The notes under the pieces were generated by a model, which worked only from the letters and a program-made list of their open reading frames with translations, ran no database searches and was not told the origin of the DNA. A stretch of 64,000 bases of DNA from Acinetobacter sp. A47 (GTDB lineage Bacteria > Pseudomonadota > Gammaproteobacteria > Pseudomonadales > Moraxellaceae): NCBI RefSeq assembly GCF_000805455.1, contig NZ_JSUS01000001.1, forward strand, positions 124,001-188,000, written 5' to 3'. Each line of letters begins with the position of its first letter. The stretch's first letter is position 1. Positions 1 to 9,931 of the stretch are shown one piece after another. The translations under genes and the position numbers were made by a program.

Positions 1-808
1 AGACGGTAATATCGGAATGCAGGATACTGCCATCACTAAAATAGACATTGCCTTCATCTACTTTCTGAACTTTGTGCCCGGTTAGGATATCGATCCCCAT
101 TTTGCGTAACAGCTTGGCACTATGGGCTGCGGTTTTTTCATTGAGGGCCGGCAAGATCCGGTCAGAGGCTTCAATCAGGGTAATCTTGACCTGCTTGGGA
201 TTAATTTTCTTTAATCCGTAGCGATAAAAGTTCTTGGTGGTTTCAATCAACTCGGCTGCCAGTTCAACACCGGTTGCGCCTGCACCAACGATGCCAATAT
301 TCAGGGCACGTTCATTTGACTGGTTCTGTGCCTCAATATAGAGGTGAAATAAATCCTGCTGGAAAATATCGGCCTGTTGGCGGCTGTCCAGAAAGTGACA
401 GTGTTCGCGTACGCCTTCGGTCCCAAAGTCATTGGACACAGACCCGACGGCAAGGATCAGGGTGTCATAACCGAGTGTCTGGACTTGTAGGCTATGTTCT
501 TTGGAAAGTTGAGGGGGAGACAGGATGATTTGTTTTTGATCTTTTTTGACATCGAGCAGTGTACCGAGCACAAACTCGAAATGATGTTTTTCTGCATGTG
601 CAAAATAATTGGTCTGTTCTTCGTGCGGATTCAGCGAGCCGGCTGCAATTTCGTGAAGGAGGGGTTTCCATATATGGGTGAGGTTCTGGTCGACCAGGGT
701 AATTCTGGCTTTCTGCCGTTTGCCAAAACGCTCACCTAGTTGTGTCGCAAGTTCCAAACCACCTGCGCCACCGCCCACAATCACGATATGATGTAAGGTT
801 TTGCTCAT
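1..808 (-). CDS. ndh: Type II NADH:quinone dehydrogenase (partial, C-terminus outside window)
   Basis: This gene reads leftward off the window edge, with 269 codons visible and no stop. The product is a FAD-dependent NADH dehydrogenase of the single-subunit, non-proton-pumping type that passes electrons from NADH to quinone at the inner face of the membrane. The N-terminus has the FAD dinucleotide motif GGGAGG at residues 11-16, and a second nucleotide motif GAGATG lies near residues 175-180, as in the two-dinucleotide-binding-domain flavoprotein family. The start ATG at 806-808 gives the FAD motif its usual distance from the N-terminus. The family assignment is firm; the choice between Ndh and another NDH-2 paralogue is inference, because the C-terminal membrane-anchor region is not visible. 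Confidence 0.85.
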   Translation of the reverse strand, partial: MSKTLHHIVIVGGGAGGLELATQLGERFGKRQKARITLVDQNLTHIWKPLLHEIAAGSLNPHEEQTNYFAHAEKHHFEFVLGTLLDVKKDQKQIILSPPQLSKEHSLQVQTLGYDTLILAVGSVSNDFGTEGVREHCHFLDSRQQADIFQQDLFHLYIEAQNQSNERALNIGIVGAGATGVELAAELIETTKNFYRYGLKKINPKQVKITLIEASDRILPALNEKTAAHSAKLLRKMGIDILTGHKVQKVDEGNVYFSDGSILHSDITV

Positions 809-901
809 GATTAACCTGATTATTTTTGTGAAAGGATGGGGGGATTATGCCATCCTTTTTGGATAATGTATGGTCAATCTTGAGAAAATTACTCGGTTTT
901 T

Positions 902-2221
902 TTATCCTTGATTTAATGGATAAAGTTTGGCCGTTTTGGTGTCGCTCGTTGAAAAGAATGAAAACAGGTTGGAAAACCACAGCATAATCTTCTGGAACAG
1001 ATTCGCTTCCTCAATCTGTACATCATTTTCAATCTGCAGGCTACGGATCAACTGGTTGTTTTGATAAATCGAAACAGTTGCCAGATTCATGGCCTGCGTC
1101 AAAGGTGCAGTCAAATGCTGTTCATTCAATTCAATATTGATACGGGTATTGGTGGTCTGTAGCGGTTCAACCGTGGTCATTTGCTGGTTGGCATCCATCA
1201 AATGAATCCGTTGGGTGGTCAGGTCAAAATTATTTAAATCGATAGGTGCCGTCTGACCATATAAAGAGGTGGTCACGATGGTTGGCTGCTGGGTTTCAAC
1301 CTTGAACATCTTCAATGTGGACTTGATCACAGGTAATTCTGCAATCAGCTTCTGTTTTGGAATCACTTCCTCATCCCGGGTGTAGGCATAAGCCAGGTTC
1401 ATCAGCTTATGTGCAACTTCTGCACGCTTGACCGCACTCGGGGTACCCAGAACAACAACAATCAGGCGACGCTTATCGACATGCGGATTAAATGTCGGAC
1501 GTTCTGCGGTTAGGGCCAGATTGTAACCTGCTGCCTTGGTATAACCGGTTTTGAGTCCATCTGCGGTCGGGTCCATTTTCAAGGCAAGGTTGGTGGCATG
1601 ATGAAAATGCTGGTTGTAGCTAAAGCTTGGCATTTTTGAATAATACAGATATTCAGGGGTTTGCTTCACAATCGCCTTGGCCAGCAGGCTCAGGTCAGCC
1701 GCTGTTGAATAGTGATCGGCCATGGTGATACCTGCCGGATTGCTAAAATGCGTATCCTTCATGCCTAAGGCCTGTGCTTCCTGATTCATGCGGGCTACGA
1801 ATTGTGGCACGCTGCCCGAAATTTTTTCAGCAAGGGTCACGGCTGCATCATTGGCAGACATCACGATCAGACCTGCCAGAAGCTGGTCTACAGAAATCTG
1901 CTCACCCGCTTTTAAGTACATTTGTGATTCATCCCACATGATGGTACTAACCACTGGGGTCGCCGTTAATATTTCTTCTTTACGCAGTTTACCTGCCTCA
2001 ATATCTTTTAAGGCGATGTATGCCACCATCATTTTGGTCAGTGAGGCAGGAGCACGTTGTACATGACTGTTATGCTCGGCAATGATCTGTCCAGACTGGG
2101 CATCAATAATTGACCATGCTTCAGCCTCAACCGTTTCAGGTGCAATGTTGAGTAAGTTTGCATGTGCCAGATTGGTGCAGATGAGACTGAATAACGTAAA
2201 GAGAGAGAGGAAAAATTTCAC
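902..2221 (-). CDS. dacD: D-alanyl-D-alanine carboxypeptidase, PBP5/6 family
   Basis: A low-molecular-weight penicillin-binding protein that trims the terminal D-Ala of peptidoglycan pentapeptides in the periplasm. A signal peptide (about residues 1-21, cleavage after AHA) precedes the S11 peptidase domain. The three active-site motifs are visible: SLTK at 60-63 (catalytic Ser60), SAN at 122-124 and KTG at 224-226. A PBP5-type C-terminal domain follows, and the protein ends in an aromatic amphipathic segment (FQKIMLWFSNLFSFF) that should anchor it to the outer face of the inner membrane. The length of 439 aa fits the protein named DacD/PBP6b in Acinetobacter as I remember it, so the symbol is less certain than the activity. 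AAGG lies 9 nt upstream of the ATG. Confidence 0.9.
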   Translation of the reverse strand: MKFFLSLFTLFSLICTNLAHANLLNIAPETVEAEAWSIIDAQSGQIIAEHNSHVQRAPASLTKMMVAYIALKDIEAGKLRKEEILTATPVVSTIMWDESQMYLKAGEQISVDQLLAGLIVMSANDAAVTLAEKISGSVPQFVARMNQEAQALGMKDTHFSNPAGITMADHYSTAADLSLLAKAIVKQTPEYLYYSKMPSFSYNQHFHHATNLALKMDPTADGLKTGYTKAAGYNLALTAERPTFNPHVDKRRLIVVVLGTPSAVKRAEVAHKLMNLAYAYTRDEEVIPKQKLIAELPVIKSTLKMFKVETQQPTIVTTSLYGQTAPIDLNNFDLTTQRIHLMDANQQMTTVEPLQTTNTRINIELNEQHLTAPLTQAMNLATVSIYQNNQLIRSLQIENDVQIEEANLFQKIMLWFSNLFSFFSTSDTKTAKLYPLNQG

Positions 2222-2391
2222 GTGAATACCTTGTACTGCCGATCCAGTGGCCTTGAATGTGAGAGGAGAATGCTATGACTTTTTTGTTGAAGAATCCAGC
2301 AACTTTTGCCGACAATTACGACATCTGCGCATGACTTTGTAAAAAAATGCTAAGCTGTGTGAAACTGTTCCTATTTTCATGATTAGAAATT

Positions 2392-4095
2392 ATGTTGCAC
2401 TATCAAATTGAGTTCGACGATTATCGCCAGCACCTGATTCATGTCACCTTACGTTTTCTTGCCAATCCTAATCAGGAGCTGTGGTTACCGACCTGGATTC
2501 CGGGAAGCTACCTGATCAGGGAGTTTTCCAAGCATATTGAATCGGTAAAAGCTTCTGATGAAGCTGGGCGTTTACTGAATATTAAAAAAACCGAGAAAAA
2601 TCGCTGGCGTTTGTTCAATACCGATCATGAACTGATTACGGTTGAATATGACGTGTATGCCTATGATCTATCGGTGCGTGGCGCCTATGTCGATCAGAGC
2701 CGTTTATACGTTAACCCGGCCTGTGTCTGTTTGGGCCTGCAAGATCAGGAACAGGCAGCTTGTGAAGTTGAAGTTTTCCTGCCGGATGAACTAAAACATT
2801 TCCAGCTTGCGACCGGTTTAACAAGCAAGAGTCTGGTCAAAGGGCGTTTTACCTTAAAAGCAGACAATTATGATCAATTGATCGATAGCCCATTTGAACT
2901 GGCAGAGCAGAGCCGTTTCAGCTTTGAGGCGAACGGGATTCCACATGAGTTTGTGATTTCCGGCAAACACACAACCAATCTGGCCCGTTTAGAGGCAGAT
3001 ATTCAAAAGATCTGTCAAACCGAAATCAATATGTTCGGTTCGGCACCCTTCCAGAATTATACTTTTATGACCATGGCAACCGGTAATGGTTATGGTGGTC
3101 TGGAACATTGTAATAGCACCAGTTTAATTACGCCACGCGACGATTTGCCGAAAGCGGATGAAGCCGAAGAACCATCAAAGGATTATCAACGCTTCTTGGG
3201 GCTATGTAGCCATGAGTATTTCCATTCTTGGCTGGTTAAATTTATTCGTCCGGAAAACTTTGCCCATTACGATTTGCACAAAGAAGGTTATACCAGCCTA
3301 TTATGGATATTTGAGGGTTTTACCTCTTATTATGATGACCTGATCTTATTACGTAGTGGTGTAATTTCACAGCAGTCTTATCTGGAGTTGCTCAAAGCCC
3401 AGATTGATCGTTATTTGCAGAATCCGGGGCGCTTTATTCAATCGGTGTCAGAGTCGAGTTTTGATGCGTGGATCAAATTCTACCGTCAGGATGAAAATTC
3501 CAATAATGCAGGCACCAGCTATTATAACAAGGGCTGTCTGGTGGCACTTTGTCTGGATCTGGGCTTGCGTTTACGTGGTTCAAATCTGGATGCGCTAATG
3601 CGCCGCTTGTATGCAAATACCCAAAACGGAATTCAGGTCAATGAACGCAGCATTTTTGAGTTATGCCATGAGCTGACGGGTGATAACTGGATTGAGCAGA
3701 TTAATCACCTGATCAATACCACCGATGAATTACCACTGGATCAGTTGTTCCCGGAGTTTGGCCTGAGTTATACGCTTAAACATGACAAGGCCTTGGCCTT
3801 TGGCCTGAAAGTAACCGACAAGCCAGAAGGCGTAGTGGTACAACAGGTACGACGTGACAGTGCTGCTGCTCGGGCTGGCCTGTCTGCCAATGATGTGATC
3901 CTTGCCATTGATGGGGTTAAGGCCTCTGAAAAGCTTCTGGCCAAGTATGCCAAGCAGCAAGGGTGTTTTAGCGTACATGCGTTCCGTCGTGATGAGCTTT
4001 TACAGCTTGAACTGCAGGCAGGTGAAAATGCGTTGACCACGGTTGAATTAAAGGTTGAAGACCAGCAAAAACTTGATCGCTGGCTGCAAGGCTAA
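2392..4095 (+). CDS. M61 family metallopeptidase with PDZ domain
   Basis: A 567-aa zinc aminopeptidase of the M61 (glycyl aminopeptidase) family. The N-terminal beta-rich M61 domain is followed by the catalytic domain with the zinc motif HEYFH at residues 274-278, and a PDZ domain occupies roughly residues 470-545. No signal peptide is seen, so it is probably cytoplasmic. It is transcribed away from dacD and convergent with uraH, with a shared bidirectional terminator between them. The start ATG follows a weak ribosome-binding site, but the N-terminus is typical of the family. The physiological substrate cannot be told from sequence. Confidence 0.9.
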   Translation: MLHYQIEFDDYRQHLIHVTLRFLANPNQELWLPTWIPGSYLIREFSKHIESVKASDEAGRLLNIKKTEKNRWRLFNTDHELITVEYDVYAYDLSVRGAYVDQSRLYVNPACVCLGLQDQEQAACEVEVFLPDELKHFQLATGLTSKSLVKGRFTLKADNYDQLIDSPFELAEQSRFSFEANGIPHEFVISGKHTTNLARLEADIQKICQTEINMFGSAPFQNYTFMTMATGNGYGGLEHCNSTSLITPRDDLPKADEAEEPSKDYQRFLGLCSHEYFHSWLVKFIRPENFAHYDLHKEGYTSLLWIFEGFTSYYDDLILLRSGVISQQSYLELLKAQIDRYLQNPGRFIQSVSESSFDAWIKFYRQDENSNNAGTSYYNKGCLVALCLDLGLRLRGSNLDALMRRLYANTQNGIQVNERSIFELCHELTGDNWIEQINHLINTTDELPLDQLFPEFGLSYTLKHDKALAFGLKVTDKPEGVVVQQVRRDSAAARAGLSANDVILAIDGVKASEKLLAKYAKQQGCFSVHAFRRDELLQLELQAGENALTTVELKVEDQQKLDRWLQG

Positions 4096-4103
4096 GACTC
4101 GTT

Positions 4104-4131
4104 AAAAAGGACGCTTATCGCGTCCTTTTTT
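4104..4131. terminator. Bidirectional terminator
   Basis: GGACGC/GCGTCC stem with loop TTATC, flanked by an A-run on the left and a T-run on the right. It can end both the M61 gene (+) and uraH (-). Confidence 0.8.
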
Positions 4132-4132
4132 A

Positions 4133-4543
4133 TTAGCTGCCACGATAAGTCGAATACCCGTAAGGGTTGAGCAGTAATGGAATGTGATAGTGCGGTAAGG
4201 TTGCATCAACTTCAAAAATAACCGGAATTTCAGGGAAGAAACTGTTTTGTTTTTGGGCCTTATACCAGTCTCCGGTTTTAAAGGTCACTTTATAAATTCC
4301 GGGCTTTAGCGGTTGTTGCGTCGGGTAAAGCGCAGTAATACGTCCATTCTGGTCTGTCTTGGCCTGATTGATTTCCACCCATTGATTCTTTTGCTGGGTT
4401 GCCAAGACCACAGTGACATCAGCAGCCGGAAGGCCATTTTGCTGGTTGAGCACATGTACACTCAACGGATTGGGCGTTGCTGCGAACAGGCTGCTCGAAG
4501 CTGATAGTGCGGCGATTGTGAATAGGTTTTTATACATGGCCAT
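4133..4543 (-). CDS. uraH: 5-hydroxyisourate hydrolase, secreted (transthyretin-like)
   Basis: A 136-aa transthyretin-fold enzyme that hydrolyses 5-hydroxyisourate, the product of urate oxidation. The family hallmarks are present: the N-terminal strand PLSVHVLN and the C-terminal tetrapeptide YRGS, which closes the active site. A signal peptide (about residues 1-22, ending LFAATPN) predicts periplasmic location, as in some gammaproteobacterial homologues. The start at 4543 has AAAGG upstream; a second in-frame ATG lies two codons later. No other purine-degradation genes are adjacent, so the gene stands alone here. Confidence 0.87.
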   Translation of the reverse strand: MAMYKNLFTIAALSASSSLFAATPNPLSVHVLNQQNGLPAADVTVVLATQQKNQWVEINQAKTDQNGRITALYPTQQPLKPGIYKVTFKTGDWYKAQKQNSFFPEIPVIFEVDATLPHYHIPLLLNPYGYSTYRGS

Positions 4544-5057
4544 ATTTTACCTTTTTTGAGGAATGTCAATGTTATTGTAAAGATTGCAGTCTGCTGCGAT
4601 GAAGGCAGTGTCTTGAATAAAAGCGTAAAAAAGCCTGTCTGGACAGTGCCTTAAAGGACTGGAAACGACATCGTGTCTATTTGAACGCTTTTATCCAATG
4701 TTTAAGTGCCGGCATCTATGAATGCCTATGCTGGCTAGGGACTGATGATTGTTCATCCAATCATGCCATTCCCTCCAGGCTGTGTCGAGCTTGAAAAACG
4801 GATGATTGGTGTGCAGTCAGGTTGTCATTACCACTAAAGCATTAACCTGACTTTCATGAACTTCTGTCAAAATAGGGCGGGTTTGCGGAGAACAGGCTAT
4901 TTGTTTGCTAAATGATCAGTTTGTCAGGCATTTTCAGGCCGATAAAGCTTTTATAGTTGAAAAGGCGACATTTGACCCAAAATATATGAACTCGCAGTAT
5001 CTATTATATAAAATTGTAGTATTTTTTAGCGAAATGTCGTTATCACGGGATAGGGCG
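4544..5057. other. Long intergenic region upstream of icd and uraH
   Basis: No convincing gene is seen in this stretch. It contains inverted repeats: a 10-nt pair AATAAAAGCG/CGCTTTTATC around 4616-4695, an 8-bp pair GTCAGGTT/AACCTGAC around 4816-4852, and CGACATTT/AAATGTCG around 4965-5038. These could belong to an untranslated RNA or regulatory sites, but nothing identifies one. Confidence 0.5.
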
Positions 5058-5086
5058 TTGACTAGTATGCTATGAAGACTGATACT
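5058..5086 (+). promoter_or_regulatory. Putative sigma-70 promoter of monomeric icd
   Basis: TTGACT (-35, 5058-5063), a 17-nt spacer and GATACT (-10, 5081-5086). Transcription would start near 5093, leaving an 80-nt leader before the ATG at 5173. The -35 is near consensus and the -10 is moderate. Confidence 0.5.
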
Positions 5087-5172
5087 CTCAAGTTTGTTTT
5101 AAGCAAATCGGTTCTAGGAACTGGGCCACAAGCACAGTTTTCCATAACTCAATCCAACACAAGGGGCTATAT

Positions 5173-7404
5173 ATGGCTGGTGGAAAGTCAAAAATCATTT
5201 ATACACTGACTGATGAGGCGCCGTTACTGGCGACCTATTCATTGCTACCGATCATTGAGACCTTTACCAAGCCTGCTGGCATCGAGATTGTGAAAAGTGA
5301 TATCTCAGTTGCGGCACGTGTACTTGCAGAATTTTCAGATTACCTTAAAGAAGATCAGAAGGTAAACAACAACCTTGCGGAGTTAGGTCGTCTTACGCAA
5401 GACCCGGATACCAACATCATTAAACTTCCAAACATCAGTGCTTCTGTGGCTCAGTTGACTGCATGTATCAAAGAGCTCCAGTCGAAGGGCTATGCGATTC
5501 CTGACTATCCGGAAAATCCGTCAACTGAAGAAGAAAAAGAGCTCAAGGCGCGTTATGGCAAATGCCTGGGTTCAGCGGTTAACCCGGTATTACGTGAAGG
5601 TAACTCGGACCGCCGTGCACCTGCTGCCGTGAAAAACTACGCGAGAAAACACCCGCACTCTATGAGCGAGTGGAAACAATGGTCACAAACTCACGTTTCT
5701 CACATGGATGAAGGCGACTTCTACCATGGTGAAAAATCAATGACTTTAGACCGTGCGCGTAACGTGAAAATGGAATTGATTACCAAATCTGGTGAAACGA
5801 TTGTGCTTAAGCCAAAAGTTGAGCTACAGGAAGGTGAAATCATCGATTCAATGTTCATGAGCAAGAAAGCGCTATGCGATTTCTATGAGAAAGAACTTGA
5901 AGATTGTCGTGAAGCGGGCATCCTGTTCTCGTTACACGTTAAAGCAACCATGATGAAAGTATCACACCCGATCGTGTTCGGTCACTGTGTGAAAATCTAC
6001 TACAAAGATGCGTTTGAAAAACACGGCAAGTTATTTGACGAGTTAGGCATTAACGTAAATAACGGTATGGCGGGTCTTTATGAGAAGATCGAAACCTTAC
6101 CGACTTCACTTCGTGAAGAAATCATTGAAGATCTACACGCTTGTCAGGAACACCGTCCTGCTCTTGCGATGGTAGATTCTGCGAAAGGCATTACTAACTT
6201 CCATTCACCAAATGACGTGATCGTAGATGCATCTATGCCTGCAATGATCCGTGGTGGCGGTAAAATGTGGGGTGCTGATGGCAAGCCTTACGACTGTAAA
6301 GCAGTGATGCCTGAATCAACTTTCGCACGTATTTATCAGGAAATGATCAATTTCTGTAAGTGGAATGGTAATTTCGACCCACGTACCATGGGAACTGTGC
6401 CGAACGTTGGTCTGATGGCGCAAAAAGCCGAAGAATACGGTTCACACGACAAGACTTTTGAAATTTCTGAAGCGGGCATTGCCAACATTACTGATCTGGA
6501 CACTGGCGAAGTGTTGATGAGCCAGAATGTAGAAGAAGGCGATATTTGGCGTATGTGTCAGGTAAAAGACGCGCCGATTCGTGACTGGGTGAAACTTGCT
6601 GTAACACGTGCACGTAACTCTGGCATGCCAGCCATCTTCTGGTTAGACCCGTACCGTCCACACGAAAATGAACTGATCAAGAAAGTTGAAAAATACCTGA
6701 AAGATCATGACACTACAGGTCTTGATATCCAGATCATGTCACAAGTGCGTGCAATGCGTTATACGCTTGAGCGTGTAGCACGTGGTCTCGATACCATTTC
6801 TGTGACGGGTAACATTTTACGTGACTACCTGACTGACTTGTTCCCGATCATGGAATTGGGTACTTCTGCAAAAATGCTGTCAATCGTGCCGTTAATGGCG
6901 GGTGGCGGCATGTACGAAACAGGTGCGGGCGGTTCAGCGCCTAAACATGTTCAGCAGCTGGTTGAAGAAAACCACTTACGTTGGGATTCTTTGGGCGAGT
7001 TCCTTGCGTTGGCTGTTTCTTTGGAAGAGCTGGGTATTAAAGAAGACAATAACCGCGCGAAACTGCTTGCCAAGACACTGGATCAGGCAACAGGTAAACT
7101 GCTTGATAATGACAAGTCTCCATCACGTCGTACTGGTGAGCTGGATAACCGTGGTAGCCATTACTACCTGGCATTGTACTGGGCTCAAGCATTGGCAGCT
7201 CAGGACGAAGATGCCGAGTTAAAAGCGAAGTTTGCTCCATTGGCGAAAGCACTTGCTGAAAATGAAGAGAAGATCGTTGCCGAGCTTGCACAGGTACAAG
7301 GTCAAGCTGCCGATATCGGCGGTTACTATGCCGTTGACCCTGCAAAAGTAAATGCGGTGATGCGTCCAAGTGCAACACTCAATGCAGCGCTTGAAACTGT
7401 ATAA
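5173..7404 (+). CDS. icd2: NADP-dependent isocitrate dehydrogenase, monomeric type (IDH-II)
   Basis: A 743-aa monomeric isocitrate dehydrogenase that converts isocitrate to 2-oxoglutarate and CO2 with reduction of NADP in the TCA cycle. The length (family about 740 aa) and the continuous similarity to the monomeric IDH family, from the N-terminal [17 protein letters not shown] to the C-terminal ATLNAALE, are characteristic. The start is preceded by AAGGGG. A strong terminator follows. A second, unrelated homodimeric isocitrate dehydrogenase is encoded at 8535-9791, with rluE on the opposite strand between them. Two isozymes are a known Acinetobacter trait. The symbol icd2 is a label to separate the paralogues. 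Confidence 0.95.
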   Translation: MAGGKSKIIYTLTDEAPLLATYSLLPIIETFTKPAGIEIVKSDISVAARVLAEFSDYLKEDQKVNNNLAELGRLTQDPDTNIIKLPNISASVAQLTACIKELQSKGYAIPDYPENPSTEEEKELKARYGKCLGSAVNPVLREGNSDRRAPAAVKNYARKHPHSMSEWKQWSQTHVSHMDEGDFYHGEKSMTLDRARNVKMELITKSGETIVLKPKVELQEGEIIDSMFMSKKALCDFYEKELEDCREAGILFSLHVKATMMKVSHPIVFGHCVKIYYKDAFEKHGKLFDELGINVNNGMAGLYEKIETLPTSLREEIIEDLHACQEHRPALAMVDSAKGITNFHSPNDVIVDASMPAMIRGGGKMWGADGKPYDCKAVMPESTFARIYQEMINFCKWNGNFDPRTMGTVPNVGLMAQKAEEYGSHDKTFEISEAGIANITDLDTGEVLMSQNVEEGDIWRMCQVKDAPIRDWVKLAVTRARNSGMPAIFWLDPYRPHENELIKKVEKYLKDHDTTGLDIQIMSQVRAMRYTLERVARGLDTISVTGNILRDYLTDLFPIMELGTSAKMLSIVPLMAGGGMYETGAGGSAPKHVQQLVEENHLRWDSLGEFLALAVSLEELGIKEDNNRAKLLAKTLDQATGKLLDNDKSPSRRTGELDNRGSHYYLALYWAQALAAQDEDAELKAKFAPLAKALAENEEKIVAELAQVQGQAADIGGYYAVDPAKVNAVMRPSATLNAALETV

Positions 7405-7440
7405 GTTTAACGATTACTGACAGTTTTGTTGGTGGTATAA

Positions 7441-7470
7441 AAAAGCCGATGCGAAAGCATCGGCTTTTTT
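7441..7470 (+). terminator. Terminator of monomeric icd
   Basis: Perfect GCCGATGC/GCATCGGC stem with a GAAA loop, followed by six T. Confidence 0.9.
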
Positions 7471-7498
7471 ATTGATTTAATGTCTTGGTATCCGGTAC

Positions 7499-7523
7499 AA
7501 AAAAGCCCACTTTCGTGGGCTTT
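7499..7523 (-). terminator. Terminator of rluE
   Basis: GCCCAC/GTGGGC stem. Read on the minus strand it ends in a T-run, 15 nt beyond the rluE stop codon. Confidence 0.85.
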
Positions 7524-7537
7524 AAAACATTTAAATT

Positions 7538-8341
7538 CTAACGACCATTACGGCTACGACCGCGTGGCGCCTTGGTATTTGGACGGGTTGTCCCATTGGT
7601 CTTGCGACGTGGTCTTTCGTTTTCATCCATTTGCCAGATACGTTTGGTACCTGACTTTTTCTTGTTCGGATCTTTTTTATCTGCTTCTTTCTTTTTGTGG
7701 TGCATTGGCTTGCCACCAGTCCCACCCGGTTTTTTCACATAAGAGCGAGAACGATACGGTTTGTCTTCAGGAAGATCTTTAAAGTCCGGATAAAGCAATG
7801 GTTCGATTTCCGTTTGCTCGCCCGGTTGTAAGCCAAGCCGAACCAGATCAATGGCACCAATTTTGGTACGGATCAAACGTAGCGTCGGAAAGCCAACTGC
7901 AGCAGTCATACGACGCACCTGACGGTTACGCCCTTCACAAATTTGCAGTTCAATCCAGCTGGTTGGAATATTGGCACGATAACGTACAGGTGGATCACGC
8001 TCCCAGAGCCACTCAGGAGCATCAACCTTGACTGCTTTTGCCGGTAAGGTCATCCCGTCTGCCAGTTCCACACCCTTACGTAATTGTTCCAGGGCTTCTT
8101 CGGTCACCTCACCATCTACCTGGGCAAGATAGGTTTTAAACTTTTTATTGGCCGGATTGGTAATATACTGATTCAGACCGCCATGATCGGTCAGGAACAT
8201 CAGTCCTTCTGAGTCAAGGTCAAGCCGGCCTGCAAGACGTAAATCCGGATCGTGAATAAAGTGGGAGAGGGTCAGATGGGCTTCATCTTCACGGAACTGT
8301 GACAAGACGTCAAAAGGTTTGTTAAATACGACTATTTTCAT
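7538..8341 (-). CDS. rluE: 23S rRNA pseudouridine synthase RluE
   Basis: A 267-aa RsuA-family pseudouridine synthase, expected to make pseudouridine 2457 in 23S rRNA. There is no S4 domain in front of the catalytic domain. The catalytic motif GRLDLDSEGL holds the active Asp at about residue 41, and a family motif CEGRNRQVRRM lies near residue 145. A highly basic, low-complexity tail (last 70 residues, rich in K, R, G and P) extends beyond the usual catalytic core and may bind rRNA. The gene diverges from the homodimeric icd, the same neighbourhood that rluE has in E. coli. Confidence 0.9.
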   Translation of the reverse strand: MKIVVFNKPFDVLSQFREDEAHLTLSHFIHDPDLRLAGRLDLDSEGLMFLTDHGGLNQYITNPANKKFKTYLAQVDGEVTEEALEQLRKGVELADGMTLPAKAVKVDAPEWLWERDPPVRYRANIPTSWIELQICEGRNRQVRRMTAAVGFPTLRLIRTKIGAIDLVRLGLQPGEQTEIEPLLYPDFKDLPEDKPYRSRSYVKKPGGTGGKPMHHKKKEADKKDPNKKKSGTKRIWQMDENERPRRKTNGTTRPNTKAPRGRSRNGR

Positions 8342-8534
8342 ATAAGTATACTGCTTTGGCTATGGGCGGCATCATAACAATAAAGGTTTTTATTTAATGG
8401 GAAAATGGTGTTATTTCCCGTATAAATCTCAAAAAAACCTGTTTTGGACTAAACTGTTTCATGTAATAAAAAACGAAAGCATGCCATAGAAGGCGTCGAC
8501 ATTATCGCTAAATACATGAGGGAGAACCTGCAAA

Positions 8535-9791
8535 ATGGGTTATCAGAAGATCGTGGTGCCTGCAGACGGAGACAAAATCACAGTAAATGCAGACCTGTCA
8601 CTGAATGTTCCAAATCGTCCGATCATTCCTTTTATTGAAGGTGACGGTATTGGTGTGGATATTACACCAGCAATGAAAGCAGTAGTAGATGCCGCTGTGC
8701 TAAAAGCTTACGGTGGCAAACGTTCGATCGAATGGATGGAAGTCTACTGCGGCGAAAAAGCAGATAAAATTTACGGCACCTATATGCCAGAAGAAACTTT
8801 TGATGCCTTACGCGAGTTTATTATATCAATAAAAGGGCCGTTAACCACACCTGTTGGGGGTGGAATTCGTTCATTAAACGTGGCATTACGTCAGGAACTC
8901 GACTTATATGTCTGTGTGCGCCCGGTACGCTGGTTTGAAGGAGTGCCTTCACCTGTACAGCATCCGGAACTGACCGATATGGTGATTTTTCGTGAAAACT
9001 CGGAAGATATCTATGCGGGAATTGAATGGCCGGCAGATTCTCCGGAAGCTAAAAAAGTAATTAAATTCCTGCAAGAGGAAATGGGGGTCACCAAAATCCG
9101 TTTTCCCAAGGAATGCGGGATCGGGATCAAACCTGTGTCGAAAGAGGGTTCCCAGCGTCTGGTGCGTAAGGCAATCCAGTTCGCAATTGATCATGACAAG
9201 CCTTCAGTGACACTGGTGCACAAAGGCAATATCATGAAATATACCGAAGGTGCGTTTAAAGAGTGGGGCTATGAACTGGCGATGGAGCGTTTTGGTGGGC
9301 AGTTGCTGGATGGCGGGCCTTGGGTAAAAATCAAGAATCCGAAAACAGGTAAGGATATCATCATTAAAGATGTCATTGCCGATGCCTTTTTGCAGCAAAT
9401 CTTGATGCGTCCTGCAGATTACTCGGTGATCGCGACCCTGAACTTAAATGGTGACTATATTTCTGATGCACTTGCCGCCGAAGTCGGGGGGATTGGCATT
9501 GCACCGGGTGCCAATATTGGTGGTGCGATTGCCATGTATGAAGCAACGCATGGTACTGCGCCAAAGTATGCCGGACAGGATAAAGTCAATCCGGGCTCAA
9601 TCATTCTTTCTGCGGAGATGATGTTACGTGATATGGGCTGGACCGAGGCGGCCGATCTTATTATAAAAGGAGTCTCTGGCGCGATTTCGGCAAAAATGGT
9701 GACTTATGATTTTGAGCGTTTAATGCCAAATGCGACGCTGCTACGCTGTTCTGAATTTGGGCAGGCCATTATTGAACATATGCAAGATTGA
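8535..9791 (+). CDS. icd: NADP-dependent isocitrate dehydrogenase, homodimeric type (IDH-I)
   Basis: A 418-aa isocitrate dehydrogenase of the E. coli Icd type, a TCA-cycle enzyme. The substrate-binding motif [13 protein letters not shown] is intact, and its serine is residue 113, the position phosphorylated by the AceK kinase in E. coli. The NADP-site region ([11 protein letters not shown]) is also present. It lies next to rluE as in E. coli, with the monomeric isozyme on the other side of rluE. Its own terminator follows. Whether AceK exists in this genome cannot be seen here. Confidence 0.95.
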   Translation: MGYQKIVVPADGDKITVNADLSLNVPNRPIIPFIEGDGIGVDITPAMKAVVDAAVLKAYGGKRSIEWMEVYCGEKADKIYGTYMPEETFDALREFIISIKGPLTTPVGGGIRSLNVALRQELDLYVCVRPVRWFEGVPSPVQHPELTDMVIFRENSEDIYAGIEWPADSPEAKKVIKFLQEEMGVTKIRFPKECGIGIKPVSKEGSQRLVRKAIQFAIDHDKPSVTLVHKGNIMKYTEGAFKEWGYELAMERFGGQLLDGGPWVKIKNPKTGKDIIIKDVIADAFLQQILMRPADYSVIATLNLNGDYISDALAAEVGGIGIAPGANIGGAIAMYEATHGTAPKYAGQDKVNPGSIILSAEMMLRDMGWTEAADLIIKGVSGAISAKMVTYDFERLMPNATLLRCSEFGQAIIEHMQD

Positions 9792-9806
9792 TCATTTGTT
9801 TTTTAT

Positions 9807-9836
9807 AAAAAGAGCAGATTTTTTTCTGCTCTTTTT
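9807..9836 (+). terminator. Terminator of homodimeric icd
   Basis: AGAGCAGA/TCTGCTCT stem with a T6 loop and a T-run tail. Confidence 0.85.
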
Positions 9837-9931
9837 ATTTAGGGAAGAGGCCAGGTTATAATGAAAAAATCATGTACAAAACTAAAGACATGGCATATTT
9901 TGAAAAATTCTAAAATAAAAAATTGAAGCTC

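Noticed and set aside
4678..4687. A 10-nt match (TATTTGAACG) to the mini-CRISPR spacer seed in the icd upstream region
   Set aside because: It is preceded by TC, not CC, and pairing collapses after position 10. It is probably chance in AT-rich DNA.
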